Positions 34,595 through 47,065 of a stretch of 64,000 nt of DNA are shown here, in pieces. Made by a program: the position numbers and the translations under genes. The notes under the pieces were generated by a model. That model saw only the letters and a list, made by a program, of their open reading frames with translations. It was not told where the DNA came from and did not search any database. Each line of letters starts with the position of its first letter. The stretch's first letter is position 1. Origin of the DNA: Eutypa lata (lineage: Eukaryota > Ascomycota > Sordariomycetes > Xylariales > Diatrypaceae); the NCBI GenBank assembly GCA_022661535.1, contig JAKULF010000003.1:3844001-3908000 (forward strand), written 5' to 3'.

Positions 34595-35687
34595 GGTTTG
34601 GAGGAGGAGGATGTCCTAGGTTAGAGAGTAGAGAATGAGTCAACAGAGGGGGGGAAAGATACAAAATAGTAAATAGAGGTAGTACGGATATCTTTCAATA
34701 CCATGTGGGAACTTCGTAGGAGACTTGGCAATAGTAAACATGAGTGGAGGGACATTTGAAACAGATAGAATGCAACTCTGAAAAAGAGATAGAGACTGGG
34801 AATTTCTGTTGGTGTTAGAGCATGGCAGGCACGTCAAATTTTGAAGACGATTGTGTTGTTTATTGGCAGCACCTTCCCAGGAAAAGCTGAATATGCAATA
34901 CATGAGGCGACTTGAAGTTCACTTGCACCTTCCGGTTCATTACAACCATGTAAACATGGGGCTATTTGGAGAGAAAAGAATATTCGATATTCCCAGGTGC
35001 ACGCGTACACACGAGGTAGATATATATGAAGATATTAGAGTATTGAAGTGCAGCAATAATAGGAAGTACATAATGATGTACGCATGTCTCCCATTTGTCT
35101 TCGATGCAGTCCGTAGCATCAATAGGATGTGTAGGTAGGTATGTAGGTAAGTAGGTAGGTACCTAGTCGGTAGAATAGTTAGCAAAGACTAAGTACATAT
35201 GTATGTCCCGAGGTAAATGTATGCTGGTAGGCGGAGTAGATAAACCACCATTACCACCACCAATATGTATACGTATGAATACCTAAGTGTAGGTAGATAT
35301 AGTCACGGATAATCAACAATGATAGTTTAATGTTTAGGAAATCTTTATTGAGAAACCTGGTGGCCTAGGTAGGTACAGACAACGTCAAAGAAACGCAAGT
35401 AGAAAACCAGCCGAACACCGTCGGCAGGTTGAGCGCACCATCATCATATTAGGTGCTAAAACCTAGCCATCACGCCCCAGATGCATCAATCGATACTTTT
35501 TCTGTTCCCTCTCCCCAGCATGACGCTGATCATGATAAGGAGACATACCCCCCTGTCTAACGAACCTCAAGCCAACCAACCTGCACTAGGCAGGTATTGC
35601 CACAAGACGCGCGCGTGAGATATATGTATCCCTATGCAAAGACAAAAGAACTTTTGGTGTAGTGAGTCGTGTCTTAAGAGTGGCAGC
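34595..35687. other. Intergenic region with TAGG repeats
   Basis: 1.1 kb upstream of the coiled-coil gene and downstream of eIF4A (both minus strand). Short frames at 34640-35185 have no motif. The region ends in A+T-rich DNA that should include the eIF4A 3' UTR. Confidence 0.6.
35129..35166 (+). repeat. (GTAG)n/(TAGG)n microsatellite
   Basis: About eight imperfect GTAG units with small interruptions, ending in TACCTAG. Part of the dispersed TAGG/CCTA family. Confidence 0.9.
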
Positions 35688-37129
35688 TTAGATGAGGTCA
35701 GCAACGTTCATGGGCATCTCCTCGATTTGAGTGCTGTAGAACTGTTCAATCTCTCTCATCATTCGGACGTCCTCCGCAGTGACAAAGTTGATTGCAACAC
35801 CCTTTCGGCCGAAACGACCACCTCGTCCGATACGGTGGATGTAGTTCTCGCGGTTAGCGGGCAGGTCATAGTTGATGACCAAAGAGACCTGCTGCACATC
35901 GATACCTCGGGCAAGAAGATCGGTAGCAATCAAGACACGAGAAGATCCAGAACGGAACTCCTTCATAATCAGGTCACGCTGAGCCTGGTCCATGTCACCG
36001 TGCATGGCAGACACGGTGAAGTCACGGGCGGTAAGCTTGTCGGTAAGCCAGTCGACCTTTCGGCGAGTGTTGCAGAAAATGACAGCCTGGGTGATGGTGA
36101 CCGTCTCGTACAAGTCGGAAAGAGTATCAAGCTTCCACTCTTCCTTCTCCACAGCAACGTAGAATTGCTTAATACCCTCAAGGGTGAGCTCGTCCTTCTT
36201 TACGAGAATACGGACGGGGTCACGCATGAACTTGGTGGTGACCTCGAGCACGTCCTGAGGCATGGTGGCAGACAGCAGAACGACTTGAGTGGACTGGGGA
36301 AGTAGCTGGAAGATATCGTAGATTTGCTCGGTGAAACCACGCTATAGGTCAAACTGTTAGGAGCTGCTGCATAGATAGTGATAAGTACTAGGAGGGTAGG
36401 ACATACCGAAAGCATCTCATCAGCCTCGTCAAGGACGAACATCTTCATGCCATCAGTCTTGAGGAATCGTCGCTGGATCATGTCCTGGACACGACCAGGA
36501 GTTCCAACAACAACCTGAGGACCTTCCTGAAGGGCCTTCATGTCCTCGCGGACGCTTGTTCCGCCAATGCAAGCATGGCATTCAATGTTCATGAAATCTC
36601 CAATGGCAATAACGACCTTCTGAATCTGTTGAGCCAGCTCACGGGTAGGAGCAAGGATAAGCGCCTGGCACTGCTTGACGCTGGGATCGATCTTCTGGAG
36701 AACGGAAATGGAGAAAGTGGCGGTTTTACCAGTACCGGACTGGGCCTGTGCAATCACGTCGTGACCTGTCGCATGTTAGTAATCTGGAGCGTACAGGCAG
36801 GCAGAAGAGAGGTGGGGGAGGGGTAGAGGGGCAGAGGAAAATATCGCAAGGTAGGATCAACTTACCCTTGATGACCGGCATGATGGCGCGCTGCTGAATA
36901 GCAGAGGGGCGCTCGAAACCATAGGCGTAGACACCTTTTAATTCATGTCAGTTTAGTTTTCCCAAGAAGAATGTCCTTATCAGAAGGCCTTCGTAAGGTA
37001 GCAGGACAGTATCAACTTACCTCGGAGGAGCTCAGCCTTCAAGGCCATCTCATCAAAAGAGTCGACAGTCTCGTCATAGTTGGACTCGATCTGGGACTGC
37101 TCGATGTCCTCAAGTCCCTTGTCAGCCAT
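35688..37129 (-). CDS. tif1: Translation initiation factor eIF4A, DEAD-box RNA helicase
   Basis: Four exons on the minus strand: 37129-37021, 36934-36866, 36765-36407 and 36341-35688; 396 residues, the standard eIF4A length. Motifs in order: Q-motif region ([11 protein letters not shown]), Walker A QSGTGKT at 68-74, PTRELA near 104, TPGR, DEAD at 172-175, SAT at 203-205, ARGID, and HRIGRGGR at 348-355. eIF4A is the ATP-driven helicase of the cytoplasmic eIF4F complex that unwinds mRNA leaders for scanning. The N-terminal ([11 protein letters not shown]) and C-terminal (PMNVADLI) ends match eIF4A rather than FAL1 or DED1. The coding sequence is C-biased at third positions, as in highly expressed genes. 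It is divergent from the F-box/JmjC gene. Confidence 0.98.
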
Positions 37130-37940
37130 GATTGCGGTGTAGGATCGATAAGGCTACCTGAATTCCAAGCGCTGCTTAGAATTCAAGAAGTCTGAAGTCG
37201 GAGATCGGTGGTGGGGTCGATGGGATAAGTGCGCGGACCTCTGCCACAAGAGCAAGGGAAGTCCAACAAGAAAAGAATTAAATTACGAGAAACGAAATGG
37301 AATCAATACTCTCAACTTATTGTGAGAGTTATATGTTCCACGTAGGCGGTTGTTTTTACGTTGATCAGTGTTGTTGAATTAAAAATCTGAGAAGATTTTT
37401 GGGTTAGGGAAGTAGAAAAAAAACTTCCAAGGTTTATCACCTTTTTTTCCCAGGAAGTCAAGGGCGTCTCGCTTGCCTAGAGGGAAGGAAAAAAAAAATA
37501 AGTTCGGTGGCGGTCCGTGCCAGGGCTGATAAGAGACCTAACAGGTGCAACTTAGTGGGGTACTTGGGTTTATCGAAAGATTTTGCGTTTCTAGTTTATT
37601 CATTTACCTTGGAGCCCCTCGTTAGGATAACAGGATAAGAAGTGATTGCACCTATTATCGTTAGAAAAATAATAATGGGAATTCGCCTCCCCTCCCCCAT
37701 GCATTAGCCAGCCAGCCAGTCAGCCAGTGGGCAGTCCCAAATGAAGTGGGAAAAACATGTTGGTCAAGAAAATCGACTCACACTTTCGGCAATAAATTCC
37801 TTAAAAAAAGGTACTTGGTGTCCGTGCCTCTGAATGCACAATGGCTTTATGATACCTAATAATAATAATACCTGAATAGGCACCTATTTTACCCAACCTT
37901 TGACTCTAAACACTAGGTTATGGCTTAAACGTTAGGCGCC
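37130..37940. promoter_or_regulatory. Bidirectional promoter region between eIF4A and the JmjC gene
   Basis: 811 bp between two divergent start codons. It includes A runs near 37420 and 37490 and a CAGC repeat near 37709-37726. No specific factor site can be asserted. Confidence 0.6.
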
Positions 37941-39623
37941 ATGTTGTTCAGCAAGGATATCAACTACGGTGATGCCGGCGTTACTGGTGTCACTGGCGGT
38001 GCATCATGGAACAATAGAAGCGAAATACTGGAGGACACCACCACTTCAGCTAGGACTATATCAGATTCTATTCCAAGTCACCCTCTTGGTCTTAAACCCT
38101 CGGGTAACCAATATTTCGCATCCGGCCCAATTGCGCGACAGTCACTGGGTAACTTTGGGCGACTCCCAGATGAGATGATTCTACAATTTCTCGAGTATCT
38201 CGAACCTTATTCGTTAAAAGTTCTGGGGACAACCTGCCGCTTTCTGTATGCCTTTTGTCATTCAGACGAGTTATGGAAACCCTTGTTTCTTGAGTGAGTC
38301 ACCACCCCTTTTGAAGAGCATGCGTACATTCGAAGATGGTTGCTTGCCCTAGCTTGAATAAGATGATCAATGACTCAACATTGCACTCTTTTACTCGAGC
38401 ATCTCGCTTTGATCTTGACTCACACAAAAGACTGTAAGCCAAGCTGACAATATGACAGATCGCAAGCTACCAACCCAAAACAAGTAACTTGGAGAGGTTC
38501 TTGGAGGGCTACGCTTCTTGAAATCACACCCAGTCAGCAGGCCGGGGTCAACTGTGAGAATGTATTTTCGGATGTCTTGCATAGGCCCTTTGCCTGTAGT
38601 CATATTGTCCTTGAAAAATATAGTTCCAGCATCCCCCAAGCAAACAACATCAGCCGGCTCGAGACACTTACGTATGAAGAGTTTGCTCAACACTGGAGTA
38701 ACAGGCCTTTCATCTTAACAAAATATATCCAAGCATGGCCAGTGCTCAACGAATGGAGTATCGAATACCTGAGAAATCGGTATTCTAGCATCAAATTCCG
38801 TGCAGAAGCAGTGGATTGGCCGTTCTCTACATACCTTGACTACATGACCAATAGCGACGACGAGAGTCCATTATACCTATTCGATCGGAAATTCGCAGAG
38901 AAAATGGACATCCAGGTTGGGCATGGCCAAGACTCCATGTACTGGCCACCTGAATGCTTCGGTCCAGATTTGTTCGAGTTACTTGGCCAGGAAAGGCCGG
39001 CCCATCGTTGGCTGATCATCGGACCCAAACGCAGTGGCTCAACATTTCACAAAGATCCAAATGCTACGTCAGCGTGGAACGCCGTCATAGAAGGTTCTAA
39101 ATACTGGATCATGTTTCCGCCGAAAACACAGGTCCCAGGTGTTTATGTTTCCGAGGATAGCAGTGAAGTTACCAGTCCGCTTAGCATAGCAGAATGGTTG
39201 CTTGAGTTCCACGCAGAAGCTCGCAGACAGCCCGGCTGTATTGAGGGTATTTGCAAAACAGGCGAAATCCTACACGTGCCTAGTGGATGGTGGCATCTGG
39301 TTGTGAACCTCGAAGACGGTATAGCTCTGACCCAAAACTTCGTACCTAAATCTCACTTGGTAGACGTCCTTTCTTTTCTTCGTGACAAATCGGACCAAGT
39401 AACTGGGTTCAAGAAAAACGTCGAAGATCCCTTTGACATGTTCGTTCAGCGCTTAAGAAACCAGTATCCGGAGCTCCTCACGGATGCCTTGGATGAGACG
39501 GAACGGAGAAGTCAGGGCAAGAAGCGGAAGTGGGAAGAAACGATTGGTAGTAGTAAGGAGGTCGAAACTGAGGCAAGCGGCTTCAGCTTTGGCTTTGGGG
39601 ATAGCGATGAAGAGATACCGTGA
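37941..39623 (+). CDS. F-box and JmjC domain protein (putative 2-oxoglutarate/Fe(II) oxygenase)
   Basis: Exons 37941-38293 and 38459-39623 joined across a 165-nt intron (GTGAGT..GACAG), 505 residues. Residues about 73-116 are an F-box (GRLPDEMILQFLEYLEP...W), which should bind Skp1. A W-R-G-S-W-R-A-T linker leads to a JmjC domain with H315-x-D317 in STFHKDPN, a lysine about 16 residues later for 2-oxoglutarate, and distal H397 in GWWHLV. This is a complete iron triad, most like the JMJD6/FBXL-type group of fungal cupin oxygenases. The tail has a basic KKRKW nuclear-type motif followed by an acidic end. Substrate (histone, RNA-binding protein or other) is unknown. The F-box suggests an SCF ubiquitin ligase adaptor role combined with hydroxylase or demethylase chemistry. 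Confidence 0.9.
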
Positions 39624-41715
39624 CCTAGAAAGACAACCTGCAAGAGCAATATTCTCTCGCTTGATTATCCTGCTATATATAGACTACCAATGTAGAGAAA
39701 GCCATACAATGATTAGGGCTATACGTGTGAATATACCCGTGACCTCGTGTATTCGTGTTGACTGACTTCTTTATATTTATTGTATTTGACTTAGTAAGTA
39801 AGTAGTCGACGTGCTCAGGAGGTTTGTATGAAATGATCTGGTGGCTTGCGAAGAATGCTAACTTGCGGCGAGTGTGTTTCATATCAGAGCCACACTGCCC
39901 GGTTGCGAAACAAAAGATCAACCCCCTGTAGTGTTGAGTATCGTCATATTTTTCCTTTTTAATACAATACAAGCAAGATTCCACGTTCATCATAAAAATC
40001 GACATGACAAAATGGAGGCAGCTGAGGTAAGTCTACATTCTACTAGCTTAGCGTTTCTAATGTTGTCGTTGTCTGTTGGGTTAAACTTCACATTACCTGA
40101 TTACATACATGTTTTAGTCACCTAATAGGATAGGAACCTATGGGGAGTTAAGTTATAGTGGAACACTAGTAGCTACACTATACCGCCGGGACCCCTTAAA
40201 ATAGGTTTCCGTAAAAGATCCATACGTATCTACCTAATGTAGGTAGGGAGTTGGGGCGTACATAATGTATGTGGTTTGTCCTGTCGACATTACATAACTG
40301 GATAAAGGCAACTGACCTTAGGTAGCTTGATGAAGAGAGAACGTTGATGAGACTGTTATTGGTAGATACTATTTGTAGGTATATATAGTAGTTGGTATTG
40401 TGTATGTGGTACGAGAAATGATGCATCGAGTACCTACATATCTAGCCTGCTAGCCTAGCTTTAATGTTCCATCTTATCATGGTAACCTCTATTATACTGT
40501 TGAAGAAGCCACATGCACCTGCATGAAATGTTGGGTACTTTTCTGCCACATGCCAGATGCGCATATGCAATTCTAAGGTTAAAAGCTCGTAATGGCCCTT
40601 ACACCTCACTAGTTACGCTATGTAGGTGCATACACAGATGTACGTATGCATGCATGTTTATACAATTGAAGGGATGTAGATGAAATGTATGTAACTATTG
40701 TACATAACTAAGTACATAGCATCTAATGCAATTGAGAAGAGACACCCCACGCTGACTTCATCAAGGTCACAGTTCAATGAATATTAAACGTGGGAATGGA
40801 TGGCTCATGATCTGTTGATTCACTTTAATTATTGAATGCACGCAGCCCTAGTCCAGCCCAAGTCCTACATATCCAGCCCCCAGCCATTGATTTCAGCAAG
40901 TGTTGTTGCTTCGCTACATTGATTCAATGGCTACATTGAGGTGTCGAGTGTGCCTGGTGCTTCCAAGGTTGGTGCTAGGTACGGTTAGGTACAAGAGTGG
41001 GTAAGGAGGTACAATAATTTGGGGTACTAAGCTACATGCAGCTGAATCCCGACGAGGCTTCTTCTTTGCTTTAACTGAGGGCCTGAGACCAATCCCTGAG
41101 GCCTTCAATGTTCCCCCTTCTACTCTCATCATCATCATCACCTTTTCACAACACAAAACATACAACATACAACATTACACCTTATCACCCGTCTATCAAC
41201 CTTTCACCTCGTACATTTTGTAGACCCTACCCTCCTTACCCGTGCACGCCTTTGGCCTTTGTATTACGAATTCCTCTCCTTATACATACATCATACATAC
41301 TACCTTCAGTAATCTTTAGATATTCTGTTTCGTTTCGGTTTTTTTTTTTTTTTGCTATCAACGTTCGCATGATGCTAGTTGTTGCCTATCACCCGTGGCA
41401 CGTATCCTTTAGTTAGCACTTCTTCTTTCTCGCGCGATTCCTCTTCTCCTTGGGTGACGCACGTCCACGCAACGACTGTATAGCACTCATAAAATAATAT
41501 GACTGACGTTCCTTTGTTCATGTGTTCTTAGGGTAAGCCTGCCCAGAGGCTTACGGTCTGACATGACAACTTTTGCTGATACTACATTCCTCAGTCAGCC
41601 CTGTAGACCGGCTCGCCTACCTGTAGAATCAACCCGATAATCGACCAGACTCCTTTTTTTCTTCTATACCGCGATTTCCTTTTTTAGATGCTCGTTCCAA
41701 TATACGTGTGCAACC
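39624..41715. other. Intergenic region upstream of the CCCH-Smr gene
   Basis: 2.1 kb with several small TAGGTAGG palindromes (for example 40221-40241) and no recognisable gene. The last 600 bp is pyrimidine-rich and includes a T17 run at 41339-41355, consistent with promoter and leader of the gene at 41716. A CCTATCACC-rich segment at 41110-41230 may be transcribed leader. Confidence 0.6.
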
Positions 41716-44033
41716 ATGGTTTCCGACGAGACATACGAGATATGTCTCCCTATTCTGCAGGACCCGAGCCTCGAGGACGAGGATAAGACGGATAAGCTGG
41801 AGGAGCTGCTCAAGAAGGAGACCACGTTGACCGGGACTTCTCTTGAAAATATTATACTAGATGTGCTTTGGAGATACCGCGATGGAGCCGGCTCTGCTAC
41901 TTCACCTCCACCGATTCGGCAGACCATTCTGCGTCGACCGTCCCCAGCCTCGTGGCGGGGCTCTTCTACCCCCTTATCAGGGTCGCCTCGCTTGGGTGTG
42001 AGCCCCTTGGCTCCCCCAGGTTTCGTACCGACCGGCCTCAGTAGGACTAAGTCGTCTACTGTGTCGCCATTCTCGTCGCCTCGTCCCTCCCCCCGTCTCG
42101 CGTTCGCAGCGCCAGCCATCCCCCATAGTCCAAACCTGAATGCCTACGAGTTTGCCAGTGATACGAGCCCATCACAAGAAATATTCGGTGATATACAGAT
42201 CGAAAATGTAGATTGGCTCGTAAGCGACGATGCGGCCAGCGTATCTTCTTCTGTGGGGACTCCCAGTGGCTTGAACGCCGCTGCACCCGAGTACGTATCT
42301 GCTCAGCAAGCGGATATGACTCCTTACGACATGTTGCGCTCTATACTCGGGCAATCCAAAACAGATGACGAGATTGAGGCCGCACTCGCAATGCACGGAT
42401 ACGACCTCAGCGCCACTATTTCCGCCATCATGGAGTCCCAGGGCCAGGACGCTACTGATGTCTCCATGCTTGCACCCGAATCTAGGAGTGTTTTGATCGG
42501 GAAATCATTAACACCAGATGGACAGAAACGCCCCTCTACCCCTTCAGCCCAGCACAAATCCGGGATCATATGCAAGTTCTATTTGTCCACCGGACAGTGT
42601 CTCCGAGCGGATTGCCGCTTTAGTCATGATCTAAGCAATCACCTCTGCAAGTAAGTTTATACCATGCTTGCTTACTACTTAATATAGGGTAGCTGACATC
42701 AAAAGATATTGGGTTATGGGAAATTGTTTGGCGGGAGATACTTGTATCTTCTCCCACGACCCGGCTCATCTGATGAACCGGCTTACTGTGGACGGGAGTA
42801 GGACGCCGCCACAGAAGTCGCAGAACCTCCAAGTGCAGGACTTGAGCTCTTTCCCATCGCTGAGACCGGGAACTCCAGAGCTTAACCCCAATGCCGCTAG
42901 TTTCAACTACCCGAACGCTCGAATGACACCGCCGCCCGGGCTGAGGCCGTCGCATGCTTACACAAGCGGTGATGGGCCTCGGTCTCGCTCGCGCCCCAAC
43001 AGCCGGCATCAGGCAAAAGAAGGGATGAGTGCACCTTCTATAGATGATAATGATGCCTTTCCGTCTCTTGGATCTGCTTCCTCTAAACCCAGCAAAAAGC
43101 ACCATGGGAAACGGGGCGGACATGGACACGGACATAAAGAAAACTTTACTCCAAGCTCCCTAGCCGATATAGTAAAAATGTCTCCGTCTCCAACGCCCGC
43201 AACTAATCGACAGGATTCGAAAAAGATAGGCCGCAATGGCAGTGCTACGAACGTAAAAAATGGAGAGAATAGCGCTACTGCTCAGGCCATCACAATGCCC
43301 AAGCATATCCCATGGTTGGAGACTGGAGACAAAGCTAACAAGGGCTATCTGAAGGCTCGCCAGGAAGCCATCAAGCATGGCGGCCTGCGCAACAAGTTCC
43401 TGCAAAGGTTTGTCTTCCCAGATTTGCCTTACCACGCCAGAGGCTAATAGTGATCTTAGTGCCGCACAAGCTTGGAATCGTAATGATGCCCGGGCAGCGA
43501 AGGCGCTCAGCCTTCGAGGGCAAAGTGAAAATGATCTCATGCGAAAGGCCCATCGTGAAGCGGCTCGGGAGTTATATGAGGAACGCAACAAGAGCAATTC
43601 GGCGTGTCCGGAGTTCTTCGTAGACCTTCACGGCCTTCATCCCGAGGAGGCGGTGGAATATCTTGAAAAGGTGCTCCTAGAGAATGGCGAAGAGACCAGA
43701 CCGATCTATGCGATCACTGGCACTGGCCATCATAGTAAGAATGGGAAAGATAAGGTGGGCAAGGCGATCAGAACGTTCCTCAACGAATGGAGGTACGCGT
43801 ACAGGGAGTTCTCTGTGCCCGGTGACCGAAACAGCATGGGTGGGATTCTGGGCATCGACGCCAGAAGTTGGGACAGGTCGCTAAGCAGAGATGGGGGAGT
43901 AAAGCTCAATGGAGACGTCAAGGACGAGGAGGTGGACATCCTCGATCAAGGGGTTGAGATTGGAGATGGGAAGGTGAGGCTCCTTGTTCGGGATCCTCCG
44001 AAGGGCCCGAGTGGTAGCAGCCGGGGACGATAG
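41716..44033 (+). CDS. UBA/CUE-like, tandem CCCH zinc finger and Smr-domain protein
   Basis: Exons 41716-42650, 42706-43407 and 43460-44033; 736 residues. Residues about 201-243 (MLRSILGQ..DDEIEAAL..HGYDLSATISAIME) look like a CUE/UBA-type helical bundle. Two CCCH fingers follow: C286-x8-C295-x4-C300-x3-H304 and C311-x7-C319-x5-C325-x3-H329; the second spans intron 1. Near the C-terminus are a DUF1771-like helix pair (about 548-592) and an Smr domain with D-L-H-G at 601-604 and TGTGHHSKNG. The order CUE-like, DUF1771, Smr matches Cue2/N4BP2-type endonucleases that cut mRNA on collided ribosomes (no-go decay); the CCCH fingers suggest direct RNA binding. Long Ser/Pro-rich linkers are probably disordered. 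Function is inferred from architecture. Confidence 0.9.
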
Positions 44034-45295
44034 CAGTTATAAAATATATACAAATAAACTAACAATTTGAACCTACCTGCTTACTTATCCTTGATGGCTA
44101 GAATTCAACTTCAAGAAATGCCATAATGCGGTTTTCATTCTGTTCTTGCTAGGTGCCTGATTGTACACTATTATATTCTGTTACAGCTGTAAAACATGAG
44201 GTTTATGCCCGGACACCTCGTAACCGGTAATTAGTACATACATGTATGTAAAATAATTGCACCAAATTGTCCCTGTCCGTGCCTCTAGGCATCCCTAAGA
44301 TTTTAACACTTCCCTACCTCCCTACCTAGCGTTAGTATCTACCTACATGTATGTAGGTATATTCGTTAATATCCATGCCCGACATGAGACCACATACCTA
44401 CCCATCTTATACGACATTTTGGTATGCTCAATTGCTGTTGCCTACATACTAGACTACATATCTTACCTATGTACCTACTTACCTATGGCTTGAAGTGGCT
44501 GTGTAATAATAAGCAATAAGTTACCTACCTGAGGTAGGTTTATAATAATCCCGTTTCATAACTGGCTTTTCCTCCAATACGAACGGTTGTCCCTTGAATT
44601 TTTAGTTACATCTCAGCCGCCACGTTGCCCATTCCTTGATCCTTCATTACAACTAACAAGCCAACCAATCCTAGCTCAACCATTCAGCTTACGTCAATTC
44701 ACCAGCGACTCGCGTTAGACCACACAACCCACCAAACCTGTATTGTACAATACAGCCCCCAGATCCGTACTTGCGTCGATCCGATCCGTCCTCCTCCTGT
44801 CCATCACCTCCCGCGTTGCTTTTCCATCAGCGACGGTAATTTGACGACAACAGATCATCATGGAGAGGTAGCGGGTGCAGTAACCAAAGTATCGATTAAA
44901 CCAGAAACATTATTTAGTATCATTCAACATCGGAGTTGTATCACCACCCACTACCTAGGTTACTAGTGTTCAGCTCTCGAGCCCCTGCTCTGCTGGCCAT
45001 TCAGAGAGGTTCAATCGAAAGAAGAAGAAAAAAACCTAAAAAGATTGAATTAAGATAAAATAAAATAAAATAAAGGACACCCAGTCAGTCAACAAGATAT
45101 CCATCCGTACTACCGTCTCCCAATCGGATCCAGTCAACTCAACGCGCGGCTTGTCAAGTGGGATCCCCTGTCCACGCACGCACGCTATTATCAATCCCGT
45201 CGCATACCTACTTATCCCTTATCTTCGAGCTCCGGGCCCATCCACTCCGGTACGAGAAGACCGGCCCAACAACGACTACAGAAACCGCCGAAACC
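44034..45295. other. Intergenic region rich in TAGG/CCTA motifs
   Basis: 1.26 kb between plus-strand genes. Clusters of CTACC/GGTAG occur at about 44320-44360, 44440-44480 and 44523-44540, the last being a near-perfect palindrome. A (TAAAA)n run lies at 45054-45075. The C+T-rich final 400 bp is probably the leader of the TVP38 gene. The frame is open from 45158, but the first ATG is at 45296. Confidence 0.7.
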
Positions 45296-46750
45296 ATGCC
45301 GCCGGCCGACTACTCCTCCGCGGCGCAAGCCCTCTCCCTCCCGACATCGAACCTCAGTCCCTCCCCCACATCATCATCCGCCTCCGCCTCGGCATCATCA
45401 TCATCATCAGCCTCGCCAGCACCCTCTCCGACATCACGATCATCCAACCCCTCGCCCTTCCGATCCTCATCGCACCACCGCCAGAATGGCAGTCACAGCA
45501 GTAATAGTCACATCCCCGTCCCGCCATGGGCCCGATCATCCGCTGCGGCCGGGGTAGGGCCAGCTAGTAGCATCAACAGCCGACGTCTATCGAACCCGTA
45601 CTCGCGGGCGCCACGGCGGCGACCAGCAGCAGCGGCGGCGCTCGCGTTCGGGCAGCGGGCAGCGACATGGAGCCTCGGGGCGCTGAACCGGACGGCGCGG
45701 CTCGCGAAGGGCATGAGCGTCGCGCAGCAGGGCCTCGCGGCGCTAGCCGGCGCCATCTCCATCACGCTGCTCGTGCTGTTCCTCGTGTACTCGCACCGGA
45801 TCTTCGCGTGGCTGGCGCCGGTGGCCGAGGGGTGGCGGGCGCTTCCCGGCGGGTGGCTGATCGTGTTCGTCATGACGTGCGCGACGGCCTTCCCGCCCAT
45901 GATCGGCTACAGCACCTGCCTGACGATCGCGGGCTTCGTGTACGGCTTCCCCGGGGGGTGGCCGATCGTGGCGGCCGCGACGGTGCTGGGCAGCACGGCG
46001 GCCTTCGCGGCGAGCCGCACCGTGCTCTCGCGGTACGTGCACCGGCTCGTGGGCGCGGACAAGCGGTTCGTGGCCCTGGGCCAGGTGCTGCGGCACGACG
46101 GGCTCTGGGTGCTCGTGGGCCTGCGGTTCTGCCCCCTGCCCTTCAGCCTGAGCAACGGCTTCCTCGCCACCATCCCCAGCATCTCGCCCTTCGGGTTCGC
46201 GCTCGCCACCGCCCTCGCCTCCCCCAAGCTGCTCATCCACGTCTTCGTCGGCAGCCGCCTCGCCCGCCTCGCCGAGTCCGGCGACCAGATGACCCTCGCC
46301 GACCGCGCCGTCAACTACCTCGGCATGCTGTTCGGCGTCGCCGTCGGCATGATCGTCGGCGTCCTCGTCTACCGCCGCACGATGGCGCGCGCGGAGCAGC
46401 TCGCCCGCGAGGAGCTCGATGCCACCGCTGCTGGCGGAAACGGGGGGAACAACAACAACAACAACAACAACAGCACCAGCTCCCCCAGTAGTGACGTCAA
46501 CTACGGCGATCTCGAGGAGGGCATTCTAGGTGGACAGCTGCGCCTCGATGACGAGGATGACCAGGCGGCTATCATGAGCGAGGACGACATCTCGCTGTGG
46601 GCGCAGGAAGGCGTCTCGGATAGCGTGCTAGGGAAGGATGACGACGATGAGGTGGTGGGGGGCCCTTATAGGGATAGCAGTAGCACCGATAGTGGTGGCG
46701 GTCGGTACCGAGACGAGGTTGAAGGGGGAGGTGGGAGGCGTCACTCCTGA
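45296..46750 (+). CDS. tvp38: TVP38-like Golgi membrane protein (VTT/SNARE-associated domain)
   Basis: Single exon, 484 residues, very G+C-rich. A Ser/Pro-rich N-terminal 90 residues is followed by a hydrophobic span near 145-168 and a VTT (DedA-like) domain of about 195-325. The domain has the F-P-G-G-W loop, the signature F-C-P-L-P-F-S-L-S-N-G-F near 278-289 and a final span (MLFGVAVGMIVGVLV). Family members (yeast Tvp38, TMEM41/VMP1 relatives) are late-Golgi or ER multi-pass proteins linked to vesicle traffic and, for VMP1/TMEM41B, lipid scrambling. A poly-Asn run (about 385-394, encoded by AAC repeats) and an acidic tail follow. Start: first ATG in a frame that is open upstream without ATG. 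Function is inferred from the family. Confidence 0.93.
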   Translation: MPPADYSSAAQALSLPTSNLSPSPTSSSASASASSSSSASPAPSPTSRSSNPSPFRSSSHHRQNGSHSSNSHIPVPPWARSSAAAGVGPASSINSRRLSNPYSRAPRRRPAAAAALAFGQRAATWSLGALNRTARLAKGMSVAQQGLAALAGAISITLLVLFLVYSHRIFAWLAPVAEGWRALPGGWLIVFVMTCATAFPPMIGYSTCLTIAGFVYGFPGGWPIVAAATVLGSTAAFAASRTVLSRYVHRLVGADKRFVALGQVLRHDGLWVLVGLRFCPLPFSLSNGFLATIPSISPFGFALATALASPKLLIHVFVGSRLARLAESGDQMTLADRAVNYLGMLFGVAVGMIVGVLVYRRTMARAEQLAREELDATAAGGNGGNNNNNNNNSTSSPSSDVNYGDLEEGILGGQLRLDDEDDQAAIMSEDDISLWAQEGVSDSVLGKDDDDEVVGGPYRDSSSTDSGGGRYRDEVEGGGGRRHS

Positions 46751-47065
46751 GCGGTAGGTATGGGTTTCCTACAAGTGGGTTAGGGGAGTTAAGAAATTAG
46801 AGTCTTTGGTTACTACTACCTACTTAGTTAGGTACATTCAAAAAAAAATTAACTATCTATCTATCTATCGATCACTTGAAGTCACTAGACGGGATGGGAC
46901 GAACGGGTGTTATCATTCATGTACGATGTACGGGGTTCGGACGGATACAAGGGCAGCAAGCGATATGGGTTCTCCGGCGTTCAATTTGGGTGTGGATGGA
47001 TGGGTTTAAGAGGTAAACTGGTTAACTTCTAAATACTAGTTTCTTTTTTGGGATGGCTACAAGTA

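Noticed and set aside
45667..46491. 274-codon Arg/His/Ala-rich frame, and antisense frames, within the TVP38 gene
   Set aside because: Off-frame products of a very G+C-rich exon with no stops by chance; the VTT-domain frame is clearly the real one.
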